From JACRBK01 sp964427955 (GTDB lineage Bacteria > Chloroflexota > Anaerolineae > Aggregatilineales > Aggregatilineaceae), in NCBI GenBank assembly GCA_964427955.1, contig CAYRWY010000152.1:1-12365 (forward strand): a DNA stretch of 12,365 bases, in the 5' to 3' direction. The position numbers and the translations under genes were made by a program. Positions 1 through 5,566 of the stretch are shown here, piece by piece (the first letter of the stretch is position 1; each line of letters starts with the position of its first letter). The notes under the pieces are model-generated. The model did no database searches, was not told where the DNA came from, and worked only from the letters and a program-made list of their open reading frames with translations.

Positions 1-72
1 GATATGCTCCTGGCCAATTACATCTTCAAACGTTTGGGGTCGCCACTTGAGATAGAGTGCCTGTGCGGGCAA
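1..72 (-). CDS. dnaX: DNA polymerase III subunit gamma/tau, N-terminal fragment
   Basis: This is the first 24 codons of a gene running off the left edge on the minus strand. The visible protein begins MPAQ and continues LYLKWRPQTFEDVIGQEH. That is the hallmark N-terminus of DnaX (family consensus of the type Y.KWRP..F.dv.GQeh), the AAA+ clamp-loader subunit that loads the sliding clamp at the replication fork. The start is a TTG at 70-72, chosen because a clean GGAGG ribosome binding site (79-83 as its complement) lies 6 nt upstream and no ATG or GTG is better placed. The Walker A motif and the rest of the protein lie outside the window. The gene is divergent from tatA. Only the N-terminus is seen, but it is distinctive enough for a firm family call. 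Confidence 0.88.
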   Translation of the reverse strand, partial: MPAQALYLKWRPQTFEDVIGQEHI

Positions 73-104
73 CGTCAGCCTCCGGGGATTGCGATAATGT
101 GCCT

Positions 105-134
105 AGTGTAGCAAGCCGAACACCTGATCAGCAA
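105..134 (-). promoter_or_regulatory. Putative promoter of dnaX
   Basis: Reading the minus strand, TTGCTG (129-134) is followed after 18 bp by TACACT (105-110), which is preceded by an extended -10 TGC. The implied start would leave a leader of about 25 nt before the TTG start codon. This is assigned by motif only. Confidence 0.4.
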
Positions 135-177
135 GTCTTGATCTCTGCCCACAAATTATCCCCTCTCTGGCCAGGAC

Positions 178-186
178 TGGTATAAT
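178..186 (+). promoter_or_regulatory. Putative extended -10 promoter of tatA
   Basis: TGGTATAAT is a perfect -10 hexamer with the extended TGn element. No convincing -35 box lies 16-18 bp upstream, as is common for extended -10 promoters. Transcription would start near 193, about 40 nt before the tatA start codon. Confidence 0.5.
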
Positions 187-232
187 CAGGGATGATGAAG
201 TTTGAACGATCTATTTAATGAGGAGTATTCCA

Positions 233-409
233 ATGCGTATCGGTGGTTTAGGCACTCCAGAACTGCTCTTGATTCTGGCCATTGTAGTCCTGCTGTTCGG
301 TGTTGGACGCGTGTCCTTGATCGGGCGTGAGATGGGATCGGCGATCCGCGAGTTCCGTAAGGGCCTGAAGGGCGAAGACGACGAAACCCCATCCACCAAG
401 TCTGAATAA
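233..409 (+). CDS. tatA: Sec-independent protein translocase subunit TatA/TatE
   Basis: A 58-residue protein of the TatA/B/E family, which forms the variable pore of the twin-arginine pathway exporting folded proteins across the cytoplasmic membrane. It has the family plan: a very short N-terminus, Glu10 at the start of a single membrane helix (about 9-24), the conserved Phe22-Gly23 hinge, then an amphipathic helix (about 26-46, ending FRKGLKG) and a short charged tail. After FG the usual Pro is Val (FGVGR). The ATG at 233 is chosen over an in-frame ATG at 218 because AGGAG (221-225) lies 7 nt upstream of 233, and because TatA proteins start right before the helix. No tatC or tatB is present, so the partner must be encoded elsewhere. 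It is monocistronic and followed by a hairpin at 426-454. Confidence 0.92.
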   Translation: MRIGGLGTPELLLILAIVVLLFGVGRVSLIGREMGSAIREFRKGLKGEDDETPSTKSE

Positions 410-425
410 TTATGCGTAGAAAACG

Positions 426-454
426 CTCAGGGGGTGTCGCCAACACCCCCTGAG
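426..454. terminator. Hairpin terminator between convergent tatA and LysM gene
   Basis: A perfect 12-bp stem (CTCAGGGGGTGT at 426-437 pairing with ACACCCCCTGAG at 443-454) closes a 5-nt loop. It sits 16 bp past tatA and 12 bp past the convergent minus-strand gene. A TTTT run follows the stem only on the minus strand (complement of 420-423), so it is probably the intrinsic terminator of the dapF/LysM transcript and a weaker one for tatA. Confidence 0.8.
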
Positions 455-466
455 GTCATCGGATGC

Positions 467-1441
467 TTAGTTCGCGGGCGCCTGGCCGACGACGAAGGTA
501 GCCTGTACCTGCCCGGTCGAGTCGCTGAGCGTCACGGTCCCCCCCTCGGCCCAGGCGGACGTTTCGCGCCCCCAGAACAGGGCGGCGGGCGTCTCCGGGC
601 CCTGGCGCGAGAAGACGCGTACCACGCTGCCCTGCTGCATTCTGAACTCCGGGAAGCGGAAGGTTTCACCCTGATCGTTGCTGAGCGTCCAGCCCTGCAA
701 GTTGATCACGCTGCCCTGATTGCGAATCTCCACCGCTTCGCTGTTGACGTTGCCCCATTCCAGCACGTTCGAGATAACCACCTGGGCGTTGACCGCCGTC
801 GCCGGTAAGGTCACGGTTGGGACTTCGCGCGTCAGGCTGAAGGGGGTGTTGGTTGGTTCCGGAGGCACGGTGGGCGTGGTCAGCGCGGCACAGCCCTCGA
901 CCGGGATGATCAGGACGTCGCCAATTTGCAGATTATAGACGTCATCTTCGGTCATCCCATTCGCCAGCAGAATATCACCCGGATAAACCCCGTACTGCTG
1001 GGCGATGGTGCTGATCACGTCGCCCGACTGCACGACGTAGCGAATGCAGCCATCATTTTCGGGGGTAGCACTCGGCTGGCCGGGCGGCAGATCGGTGGGG
1101 ATGGGCGGCAGCAGCGCGGGATCAATCGTCGCGACTGCCGTTACGCCTGGCGCCGACTCCACGGTTTCGCCCTCCGGGGTGGCGGTAATGATCGCCACCA
1201 CCTGGGCCTGCTGCGCCAGGGCCGTCCCGGTGAGCTGTAGGGCGTCCACCGTGCCCTGATACTCCATCGGTTGCAGCGCAAAGCCGGGCAGCGGGGTCGC
1301 GGTGAGGATGACAATCTGCGTAGGCCCTTCTTTTGGCTCGTCAGGTCGCCGGGAGCGATCATAGGTCAAGACAATCCCCGCTACCACCAGCGACACGATT
1401 ACATTGACGAAAATAAATCCGACCAGTACCCGACGGCTCAT
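467..1441 (-). CDS. Membrane-anchored LysM and lamin-tail domain protein
   Basis: A 324-residue protein with a short basic N-terminus (MSRR) and one membrane helix (about 5-27) that probably anchors it outward. Next is a low-complexity Thr/Pro/Ala-rich linker, then a LysM domain (about 132-184, from CIRYVVQSGDVIS to VLIIPVEGC, flanked by two Cys that could pair). A second Pro/Thr linker leads to a C-terminal lamin-tail (LTD) domain (about 219-322, with EAVEIRNQG and LQGWTLSND). LysM binds N-acetylglucosamine polymers such as peptidoglycan. Bacterial LTD domains are found on extracellular proteins, and their role is poorly defined. The ATG at 1441 is preferred to a GTG at 1495 because AGGGGA lies 9 nt upstream and it places the helix at the N-terminus. 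It follows dapF by 69 nt on the same strand, probably as an operon. The function is inferred to be cell-envelope attachment; no catalytic domain is visible. Confidence 0.8.
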   Translation of the reverse strand: MSRRVLVGFIFVNVIVSLVVAGIVLTYDRSRRPDEPKEGPTQIVILTATPLPGFALQPMEYQGTVDALQLTGTALAQQAQVVAIITATPEGETVESAPGVTAVATIDPALLPPIPTDLPPGQPSATPENDGCIRYVVQSGDVISTIAQQYGVYPGDILLANGMTEDDVYNLQIGDVLIIPVEGCAALTTPTVPPEPTNTPFSLTREVPTVTLPATAVNAQVVISNVLEWGNVNSEAVEIRNQGSVINLQGWTLSNDQGETFRFPEFRMQQGSVVRVFSRQGPETPAALFWGRETSAWAEGGTVTLSDSTGQVQATFVVGQAPAN

Positions 1442-1510
1442 GGTTGAATATCCCCTTGCCTTGACCGGCAGCAGCCCCCCTGATGCGTACTTCACACGGC
1501 AGCAATCTTA

Positions 1511-2308
1511 TCATAGCCCGTGCGTCAAATCAATTTCCCCCGTAAAGACCCAGCGGGCCGGGCCGGTCATGAAGACCGGGGAGTCTTCCCTCGGCCACTC
1601 GATCCGCAGATCGCCGCCCGGCAGGTGGACGGTCACCGCCCGGCCATGCCGCGACTGGCTCACCCCGGCGGCCACCGCGGCGCAGGCCCCGGTGCCACAG
1701 GCGGGCGTTTCGCCGCAGCCGCGCTCGTAGACGCGCATCTCGATCTCCTGATCCGAGATGACCCGCACGAATTCGACATTGGTCTGCTGTGGAAAATGCG
1801 CGTGAGCCGACAGTTGGGGACCATACCCCAACACCAAGTCGTCCGTCAGGCGGTCGGCGTAGGTCACCAGGTGCGGATTGCCCATCGACACCGGTTGGCC
1901 GGAGAAGGTCCGCTCACCGGCGATCAACGGCTGGATCGTCTCCACGACCGGACGGCCCATGTCCACCCGCACCTGATCGCCGCGCCGTTCCGCCGCCCGC
2001 AGCCCGGCGCGCGTCTCGATCACCAGCGCGCTTTTCCGGATCAGCCCCAGGCGGGAGAGATAGACAACCGCACAGCGCAGGCCGTTGCCGCACATTTCCG
2101 CCTCGCTGCCGTCGGCATTGATGATCCGCATTCGCCCGTCGGCGGCGGGAGTGGTCGGCGCATCCAGGATCAGCAGCCCGTCGGCCCCGATGCCGCCGCG
2201 CCGGTCGCACAACCCTGGCGCCAGCCCTTGCAGCGCCTCGAACGTTCGATCAATCTCGTGCGTCACGATGAAATCGTTCTTCAAGCCTTCCAACTTGGCA
2301 AATTTCAT
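1511..2308 (-). CDS. dapF: Diaminopimelate epimerase
   Basis: A 265-residue, full-length DapF, the PLP-independent epimerase that converts LL- to meso-diaminopimelate in the lysine and peptidoglycan pathway. Both catalytic cysteines are visible: Cys73 in EMCGNGLRC and Cys204 in ETPACGTGA. Other family motifs are GGIGADGLL (38-46), GNPH (143-146) and TNVEF (176-180). The N-terminal motif usually read as GxGNDF is GLKNDF here, with Lys10 in place of Gly. The ATG at 2308 gives the standard start MKFAKLEG; its ribosome binding site is weak (overlapping AGG repeats 2-10 nt upstream). It is probably the first gene of an operon with the LysM protein and is divergent from the HEAT cluster. The two-domain pseudo-symmetric fold is expected, so the enzyme should be active. 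Confidence 0.96.
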   Translation of the reverse strand: MKFAKLEGLKNDFIVTHEIDRTFEALQGLAPGLCDRRGGIGADGLLILDAPTTPAADGRMRIINADGSEAEMCGNGLRCAVVYLSRLGLIRKSALVIETRAGLRAAERRGDQVRVDMGRPVVETIQPLIAGERTFSGQPVSMGNPHLVTYADRLTDDLVLGYGPQLSAHAHFPQQTNVEFVRVISDQEIEMRVYERGCGETPACGTGACAAVAAGVSQSRHGRAVTVHLPGGDLRIEWPREDSPVFMTGPARWVFTGEIDLTHGL

Positions 2309-2331
2309 AACCTACCTGCCTGCTCATCGTT

Positions 2332-2337
2332 ATTATA
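2332..2337 (-). promoter_or_regulatory. Putative -10 box of the dapF promoter
   Basis: Read on the minus strand this is a perfect TATAAT, about 23 nt before the dapF ATG, giving a short leader. No good -35 is seen at 16-18 bp. The palindrome at 2344-2357 lies where a repressor would cover the promoter spacer. Confidence 0.4.
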
Positions 2338-2343
2338 TTTATA

Positions 2344-2357
2344 GTATCGTCCGATAC
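2344..2357. promoter_or_regulatory. Perfect 14-bp palindrome, candidate operator
   Basis: GTATCG-TC-CGATAC is a perfect inverted repeat of 6-bp arms with a 2-bp centre, in the divergent region between dapF and the microprotein/HEAT cluster. Its position just upstream of the dapF -10 box suggests a dimeric repressor site, in the style of TetR-family operators. No regulator gene is present in the window, so this is inference from symmetry and position. Confidence 0.4.
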
Positions 2358-2438
2358 CTTGCCCGTTTTTGCAATTGCCGGACAGGGTGAAATCGTTGTA
2401 TTCTCAAAGCAGCGCCCGTTCATTCAAGGAGCGGTCCT

Positions 2439-2519
2439 ATGGACCCGAATGCCCTGGTATTTTTTGTGCTTGGCCTGATTCTCATGATCCTTGGGCTGGC
2501 CGTGACGTATTCCGGCTGA
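2439..2519 (+). CDS. 26-residue single-helix membrane microprotein
   Basis: A short open frame MDPNALVFFVLGLILMILG, ending in LAVTYSG, with stop TGA at 2517-2519. It is almost entirely one hydrophobic helix (about residues 5-23), with a short acidic/polar N-terminus and a Tyr-Ser-Gly end. Translation is supported by a consensus AAGGAG (2426-2431) placed 7 nt before the ATG, better than the site of the gene that follows. It precedes the HEAT-repeat gene by 26 nt in the same direction and so is probably co-transcribed. I do not recognise a family; small single-helix proteins often act as subunits or regulators of membrane complexes. A non-coding leader is the alternative, but the combination of ribosome site, helix and spacing argues for a real gene. 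Confidence 0.6.
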   Translation: MDPNALVFFVLGLILMILGLAVTYSG

Positions 2520-2545
2520 CCGTGGGCTTGGGAGCAGAGAGATAG

Positions 2546-3553
2546 ATGGCCGAGGTCCACACGCTCATTGAAACGCTTCGTCGCGAAGCCGACCCGATCC
2601 AGCAAAGCAAGATTATCGAGCAGTTGGGCCGGATGCGGGCGTGCGAAGCCGTCGAGGCGCTGATCCAGCACGCCATGTTGAACGAATATCAGAGCGGCGC
2701 CGCGATTGTCGCCCTGGGCAGCATCGGCGATTCGCGCGCCGTGGACGTGCTGATCTTGAGCTTCCGCTACCAAAACCTGGCCTGGATCGCGAAAGATGCG
2801 CTGGTCAAGATCGGAACGCCCGCCGTCCCCCTGCTGATGGCCGCCCTGCATCATGAAAACTCGGACGTGCGCTTCATGGCGATCCGCGCCCTGGGCGAAA
2901 TCAACGACCCGCGCGCGCAGGATACGCTCCAGCAAGTGATCGCCGAAGATGCGGAAGACACCAACCGCCGGTTAGCGCGCAGCAACCTCAAGACGCTGCT
3001 GCTGGCGGCCCTCCGCCAGCCCCAGGCCGCGGTGCGCCTGCACGCGGTGGAGGGCCTGGAGTGGTTGGGCGATGCCCGGACCATCGAGCCGCTCCAGCAG
3101 GCCGCCGATCACGATCTCGATCCGTCGGTCCGGCAGGCAGCGCAGACCACCATCGAGACGCTGCTGCGCGGGGTCGAGACCGATCCATTCGAGAGCCACG
3201 GCTTTCCACTGTTCAGCCGCGAGACCAAGCTGCTGATCAACCAGCTCCACCAGCGCGTGCTGCTGGAGATCGATCCGCTGGACAAAACCGCCACCCCGGC
3301 AGCGGCGGCGCCGGTCGTGGAACAGCTCCGGAACCACCTCTCCCAGCCGGACGCGTTCGTCCGCCAGTTGGCCCACGAAGCCCTCAACCACGCCGCCGTG
3401 GACCTGCTGCGCAGCCGGTACGCTGCCGCGCGGCTGACCGCGATCCGCTGCCTGGACTGGCTGAAGGACCCCGATGAAGCCCGGCTGCTGCGCCAGGTCG
3501 CCGACTTCGATCCCGATCCCACCGTCCGGCAGGCCGCGGGGAACCTCCTATAA
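2546..3553 (+). CDS. HEAT-repeat protein
   Basis: A 335-residue soluble protein built of helical HEAT/PBS-lyase-like repeats, recognisable by units such as AIVALGSIGDSRAVDVL (53-69), ALVKIGTPAVPLL (85-97) and AIRALGEINDPRAQDTL (112-128). The C-terminal part seems internally duplicated: residues 161-203 (AAVRLHAVEGLEWLGDAR..., DLDPSVRQAA) resemble 293-335 (AAARLTAIRCLDWLKDPD..., DFDPDPTVRQAA). A less repetitive linker lies at about 208-255. HEAT arrays are protein-binding scaffolds and no catalytic residues are evident. The start at 2546 has GGGAG 11 nt upstream, a loose spacing. The stop lies only 4 nt before the next start, so it is operonic with the nuclease-fold gene. The specific partner is unknown. 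Confidence 0.85.
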   Translation: MAEVHTLIETLRREADPIQQSKIIEQLGRMRACEAVEALIQHAMLNEYQSGAAIVALGSIGDSRAVDVLILSFRYQNLAWIAKDALVKIGTPAVPLLMAALHHENSDVRFMAIRALGEINDPRAQDTLQQVIAEDAEDTNRRLARSNLKTLLLAALRQPQAAVRLHAVEGLEWLGDARTIEPLQQAADHDLDPSVRQAAQTTIETLLRGVETDPFESHGFPLFSRETKLLINQLHQRVLLEIDPLDKTATPAAAAPVVEQLRNHLSQPDAFVRQLAHEALNHAAVDLLRSRYAAARLTAIRCLDWLKDPDEARLLRQVADFDPDPTVRQAAGNLL

Positions 3554-3557
3554 TCCC

Positions 3558-4595
3558 ATGCCGCTACACTCCCCCACGCTGCGCCGGATATTCACTGCCG
3601 CCTGGAACCTGATCCTGGCCGCCGTCCTGCTGTACGGCACCGGCGTGAGCGTCTACTGGGCGGCCCGGCTGATCGTGGGCGAGCGCTGGGGCTGGATCGC
3701 GTTCGCCAACAATTTCGTGTTCTGGTGGGCGCTGGGCGGGCTGATCGCCGCGAGCATCGCGGCCTGTTCGCGCCGCCGTTGGGGACTGATCGCCCTGCAA
3801 CTGCCGGGGATCGCCGGATTCGTGATCGGCTACGCGCCGCTCCTGCTGCCGCCCAACACGCCCGCTGCTGCCGACGCCGGGCCGGTGCTCACCGTCGCCA
3901 CTTATAACATGATCGCCTCCACCTCCAACCCGCAGCGCGTGCTCGACGTCGTCACCGGGCTGGACGCCGACGTGATCGGCCTGGAAGAACTGGGACCAAC
4001 TCATGCCGCGCTCATCGAAACTTCATTGAGCGCGGCGTACCCCTATCAGGCGTTGTACCCCAAGCTGCCGGTCCACGGTGTCGGCCTGTTGAGCCGCTAC
4101 CCGATCCTGTCCCAGGAGTTGATCCCGCCGTATCCCGACTCGATGCTCTACCTGCGCGCCACCCTGGATGTGGACGGCACGCCGATCACCGTCTACGTCG
4201 CGCACCCGCCGCCGCCCCGCCAGTTCATCTCGCCCCTGACCTACGACGATTCCCGGCGCGACGCCGAGATCGCGATCCTTATCGACCGCTACCTGGCACA
4301 CGACACCGGGCCGGTGATCGTGCTGGGCGACTTCAACATGACCGACCAGAGCGACTCGTACCGGCGCATGGATCGCCTCTTCGACGATGCCTTCCGCGCC
4401 GTGGGCTGGGGGTTGGGCTTCACGTTTCCCGATCAGATTCGTTCGTCACTCCGCATCTTTCCACGCTTGATCCGCATCGATTATGTATGGTACAACACCT
4501 ATTTTTCCGCCAGAACGGCAAAAGTTGGCAGAGACAGCGGCACTTCCGATCACCGTCCGGTCGTGGCTCAGCTCGCCCTTAAGCCCCAGGAGTAA
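3558..4595 (+). CDS. Membrane-anchored endonuclease/exonuclease/phosphatase-family protein
   Basis: A 345-residue protein with three predicted membrane helices at the N-terminus (about 11-35, 46-68, 76-97), followed by an EEP-fold (DNase I-like) domain from about 110 to the end. Family motifs in order: VATYNM (Asn117), DVIGLEEL (Glu144 as likely metal ligand; the usual Gln before it is Glu), TVYVAHPPP (His216), VIVLGDFNM (Asp258, Asn260), RIDYVW (Asp308) and the terminal SDHRPV (Asp331, His332). All expected catalytic positions are present, so it should be an active Mg-dependent phosphodiesterase or phosphatase; the substrate (nucleic acid, phospholipid or sugar phosphate) cannot be told. The layout resembles YafD-like proteins. 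The ATG at 3558 is preferred to one at 3474, which would overlap the HEAT gene by 80 nt and lacks support. The next gene starts 12 nt after its stop. Confidence 0.87.
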   Translation: MPLHSPTLRRIFTAAWNLILAAVLLYGTGVSVYWAARLIVGERWGWIAFANNFVFWWALGGLIAASIAACSRRRWGLIALQLPGIAGFVIGYAPLLLPPNTPAAADAGPVLTVATYNMIASTSNPQRVLDVVTGLDADVIGLEELGPTHAALIETSLSAAYPYQALYPKLPVHGVGLLSRYPILSQELIPPYPDSMLYLRATLDVDGTPITVYVAHPPPPRQFISPLTYDDSRRDAEIAILIDRYLAHDTGPVIVLGDFNMTDQSDSYRRMDRLFDDAFRAVGWGLGFTFPDQIRSSLRIFPRLIRIDYVWYNTYFSARTAKVGRDSGTSDHRPVVAQLALKPQE

Positions 4596-4607
4596 GGACA
4601 CCGGCAC

Positions 4608-5084
4608 GTGATCTACTTGATTGATGGCCATAACCTGATCGGCCAGACCCCCGACCTGAGCCTGGATGATCCCCACGACGAGGCCAAGCTGGTCGAACGG
4701 CTGAAGCAGTTTGCCGCGCGCACCGGGAAACGCTGCACGGTCGTGTTCGACGGCGGGCTGCCCGGCGGCTGGTCGCGCGATCTTTCGACCTACAGCGTGC
4801 GCGCCGTCTTCGCTCACAGCGGCACCAGCGCCGACGCGATCCTGCTGGAACGGATTCGCGCCGTGCGCGATCCGGGCAGTCTGATCGTCGTCTCCGCCGA
4901 TCACCAGATCGTGGAAGCCGCCCTGCGCCGCCGGATCAGCGTGATCGCGCCCGCCGTTTTTGCCCGGCAGATGAATGGCCCGGCAGTCTCCGATAAACGC
5001 GACAGCGATCCGCACCTGACGCCGAACGAAATTCAGGAATGGCTGGACCTGTTTGGCGGCGAGCCAGGCGACGAAGACGAGTGA
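4608..5084 (+). CDS. YacP-like NYN-domain protein, predicted ribonuclease
   Basis: A 158-residue single-domain protein of the NYN/YacP (DUF901) branch of the PIN-like nuclease superfamily. The acidic active-site set is visible: Asp6 and Asn9 in LIDGHNL, Asp48 in VVFDGG, Asp76 in TSADAIL and Asp98 in VVSADHQI. Family members cut RNA with divalent metal; B. subtilis YacP (Rae1) enters the ribosome A site and cleaves mRNA. The start is a GTG at 4608, supported by AAGGA 9 nt upstream and by the family's immediate start at the first beta strand. The C-terminus is acidic (EPGDEDE). It is probably the last gene of the microprotein-HEAT-EEP run. An RNA substrate is inferred from the family only. Confidence 0.85.
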   Translation: MIYLIDGHNLIGQTPDLSLDDPHDEAKLVERLKQFAARTGKRCTVVFDGGLPGGWSRDLSTYSVRAVFAHSGTSADAILLERIRAVRDPGSLIVVSADHQIVEAALRRRISVIAPAVFARQMNGPAVSDKRDSDPHLTPNEIQEWLDLFGGEPGDEDE

Positions 5085-5181
5085 AATCGAGCAGAATATC
5101 TCTCATCGTGCTCTCATATTTCATTCATGCCCGCCTAAGCCCCTCGCATTATTCTATGGTCACTAGCGTCTCTTCTTGATC

Positions 5182-5222
5182 GGATGCAGTGGCTCATGTA
5201 ATGGGATAGAAGTGGCTTGTAA
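5182..5222 (+). repeat. Imperfect two-copy tandem repeat
   Basis: GGATGCAGTGGCTCATGTAA (5182-5201) is repeated as GGATAGAAGTGGCTTGTAA (5204-5222), a period of 22 bp. The core AGTGGCT is identical, and small changes flank it. It may be a decayed duplication or a paired binding site inside the candidate RNA. Confidence 0.5.
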
Positions 5223-5293
5223 GAAGAGAGACGCTTGGCCTAGCACACACGGAGATGCGCGTCGCCGAGGCGTTGTTAGGCCGATCAAAAAAC

Positions 5294-5342
5294 AGGGTCG
5301 TTTGTGGTGTCCCCCCCTCTCCACAAACGATCCTATTTTTTT
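5294..5342 (+). terminator. Strong Rho-independent terminator
   Basis: A 14-bp stem (5294-5307 with 5321-5334, one G-T wobble), a 13-nt C-rich loop, then TTTTTTT at 5336-5342. A run of six A (5287-5292) on the left arm side makes it usable in both directions. It ends transcription from the NYN operon or from a small RNA and insulates the tRNA gene. Confidence 0.88.
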
Positions 5343-5360
5343 CCCCAGAGTTCGGCACCC

Positions 5361-5389
5361 TTGTCACCACCTGAGGCCGCGTGTATACT
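5361..5389 (+). promoter_or_regulatory. Promoter of tRNA-Pro
   Basis: TTGTCA (5361-5366), a 17-bp spacer and TATACT (5384-5389) form a near-consensus sigma-70-type promoter, one mismatch per hexamer. It lies about 18 bp before the mature tRNA 5' end, which is typical of a tRNA promoter. Confidence 0.75.
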
Positions 5390-5407
5390 AACGTATAGAA
5401 TGCCAAC

Positions 5408-5481
5408 CGGGGTGTGGCGCAGTTGGCAAGCGCGCTGCGTTTGGGACGCAGAGGTCGCCGGTTCAAGTCCGGCCACCCCGA
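5408..5481 (+). tRNA. tRNA-Pro (anticodon TGG)
   Basis: A complete cloverleaf: 7-bp acceptor stem CGGGGTG/CACCCCG, 4-bp D stem GCGC/GCGC, 5-bp anticodon stem CTGCG/CGCAG with loop TTTGGGA (anticodon TGG at 5442-5444), a 5-nt variable region AGGTC, and T stem GCCGG/CCGGC with loop TTCAAGT. The discriminator is A5481. CCA is not encoded and must be added by the nucleotidyltransferase. The C1-G72 pair is typical of proline tRNAs. The TGG anticodon reads CCA, CCG and probably other Pro codons by wobble. Confidence 0.97.
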
Positions 5482-5504
5482 CTCGATCTGCAAAGCTGCA
5501 ACGT

Positions 5505-5542
5505 AAAGTCTGCCGGTACGTACTAGTGTCTGGCAGGCTTTT
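5505..5542 (+). terminator. Terminator hairpin downstream of tRNA-Pro
   Basis: AAAGTCTGCC (5505-5514) pairs with GGCAGGCTTT (5532-5541), one T-G wobble, and is followed by TTTTCTGTTT. The loop holds the palindrome GTACGTAC (5516-5523). It begins 23 nt past the tRNA and ends 25 nt before the ABC ATPase start, so it ends the tRNA transcript and may act as an attenuator for the exporter operon. No separate promoter for that operon is obvious after it. Confidence 0.7.
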
Positions 5543-5566
5543 CTGTTTAGAAGGGGAAAGAGTCAC

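Larger units (their letters stand above)
5160..5342 (+). ncRNA. Candidate small structured RNA ending at a strong terminator
   Basis: A segment of about 180 nt with several mutually exclusive long-range pairings, closed by an intrinsic terminator with a T7 run. The terminator lies 210 nt past the nearest plus-strand gene, farther than usual for a gene terminator. A poor -10 (TATTCT 5150-5155) without a clear -35 precedes it. I see no 6S, SRP, tmRNA or RNase P signature. It may instead be only a long 3' UTR of the NYN operon. The start coordinate is a guess. Confidence 0.25.
5085..5407 (+). other. Gene-free 320-bp stretch with nested inverted repeats
   Basis: No credible coding frame. From left to right: a 6-bp repeat (TGAAAT 5082-5087 with ATTTCA 5118-5123) enclosing GAGCA/TGCTC, perhaps a weak 3' hairpin of the NYN transcript. 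Next is an imperfect tandem repeat (5182-5222). Then come inverted repeats 5166-5178 with 5221-5235 and 5235-5242 with 5277-5284, and an 8-bp pair TTGATCGG (5176-5183) with CCGATCAA (5281-5288) that competes with both. A strong terminator (5294-5342) and the tRNA promoter follow. Confidence 0.6.

Noticed and set aside
1520..2344. 274-codon plus-strand frame opposite dapF
   Set aside because: Antisense shadow of a clear dapF; Arg/His/Pro-rich with no recognisable domain.
5082..5123. Hairpin-like pairing just after the NYN gene as its terminator
   Set aside because: The arms are short (6 and 5 bp) with unequal internal loops and no T tract; the strong terminator at 5294-5342 is the better candidate.
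5237..5282. GCCTAGC ... GTTAGGC resembling integron attC core sites
   Set aside because: The right core fits GTTRRRY, but the left core deviates from RYYYAAC. The spacing is shorter than usual for attC, and there is no integrase or gene cassette nearby. It is more simply an RNA stem.
5160..5342. Known housekeeping RNA (6S, SRP, tmRNA, RNase P)
   Set aside because: None of the signature motifs (such as the SRP GGAAGCAGC loop or conserved RNase P core) is present, and the ends do not form a closed long hairpin of 6S type.
5194..5493. Minus-strand frame with the phrase GWPDLNRRPLRPKRSALANC
   Set aside because: This is the well-known spurious protein made by reading the antisense of a tRNA gene; it overlaps tRNA-Pro, its promoter and a terminator.
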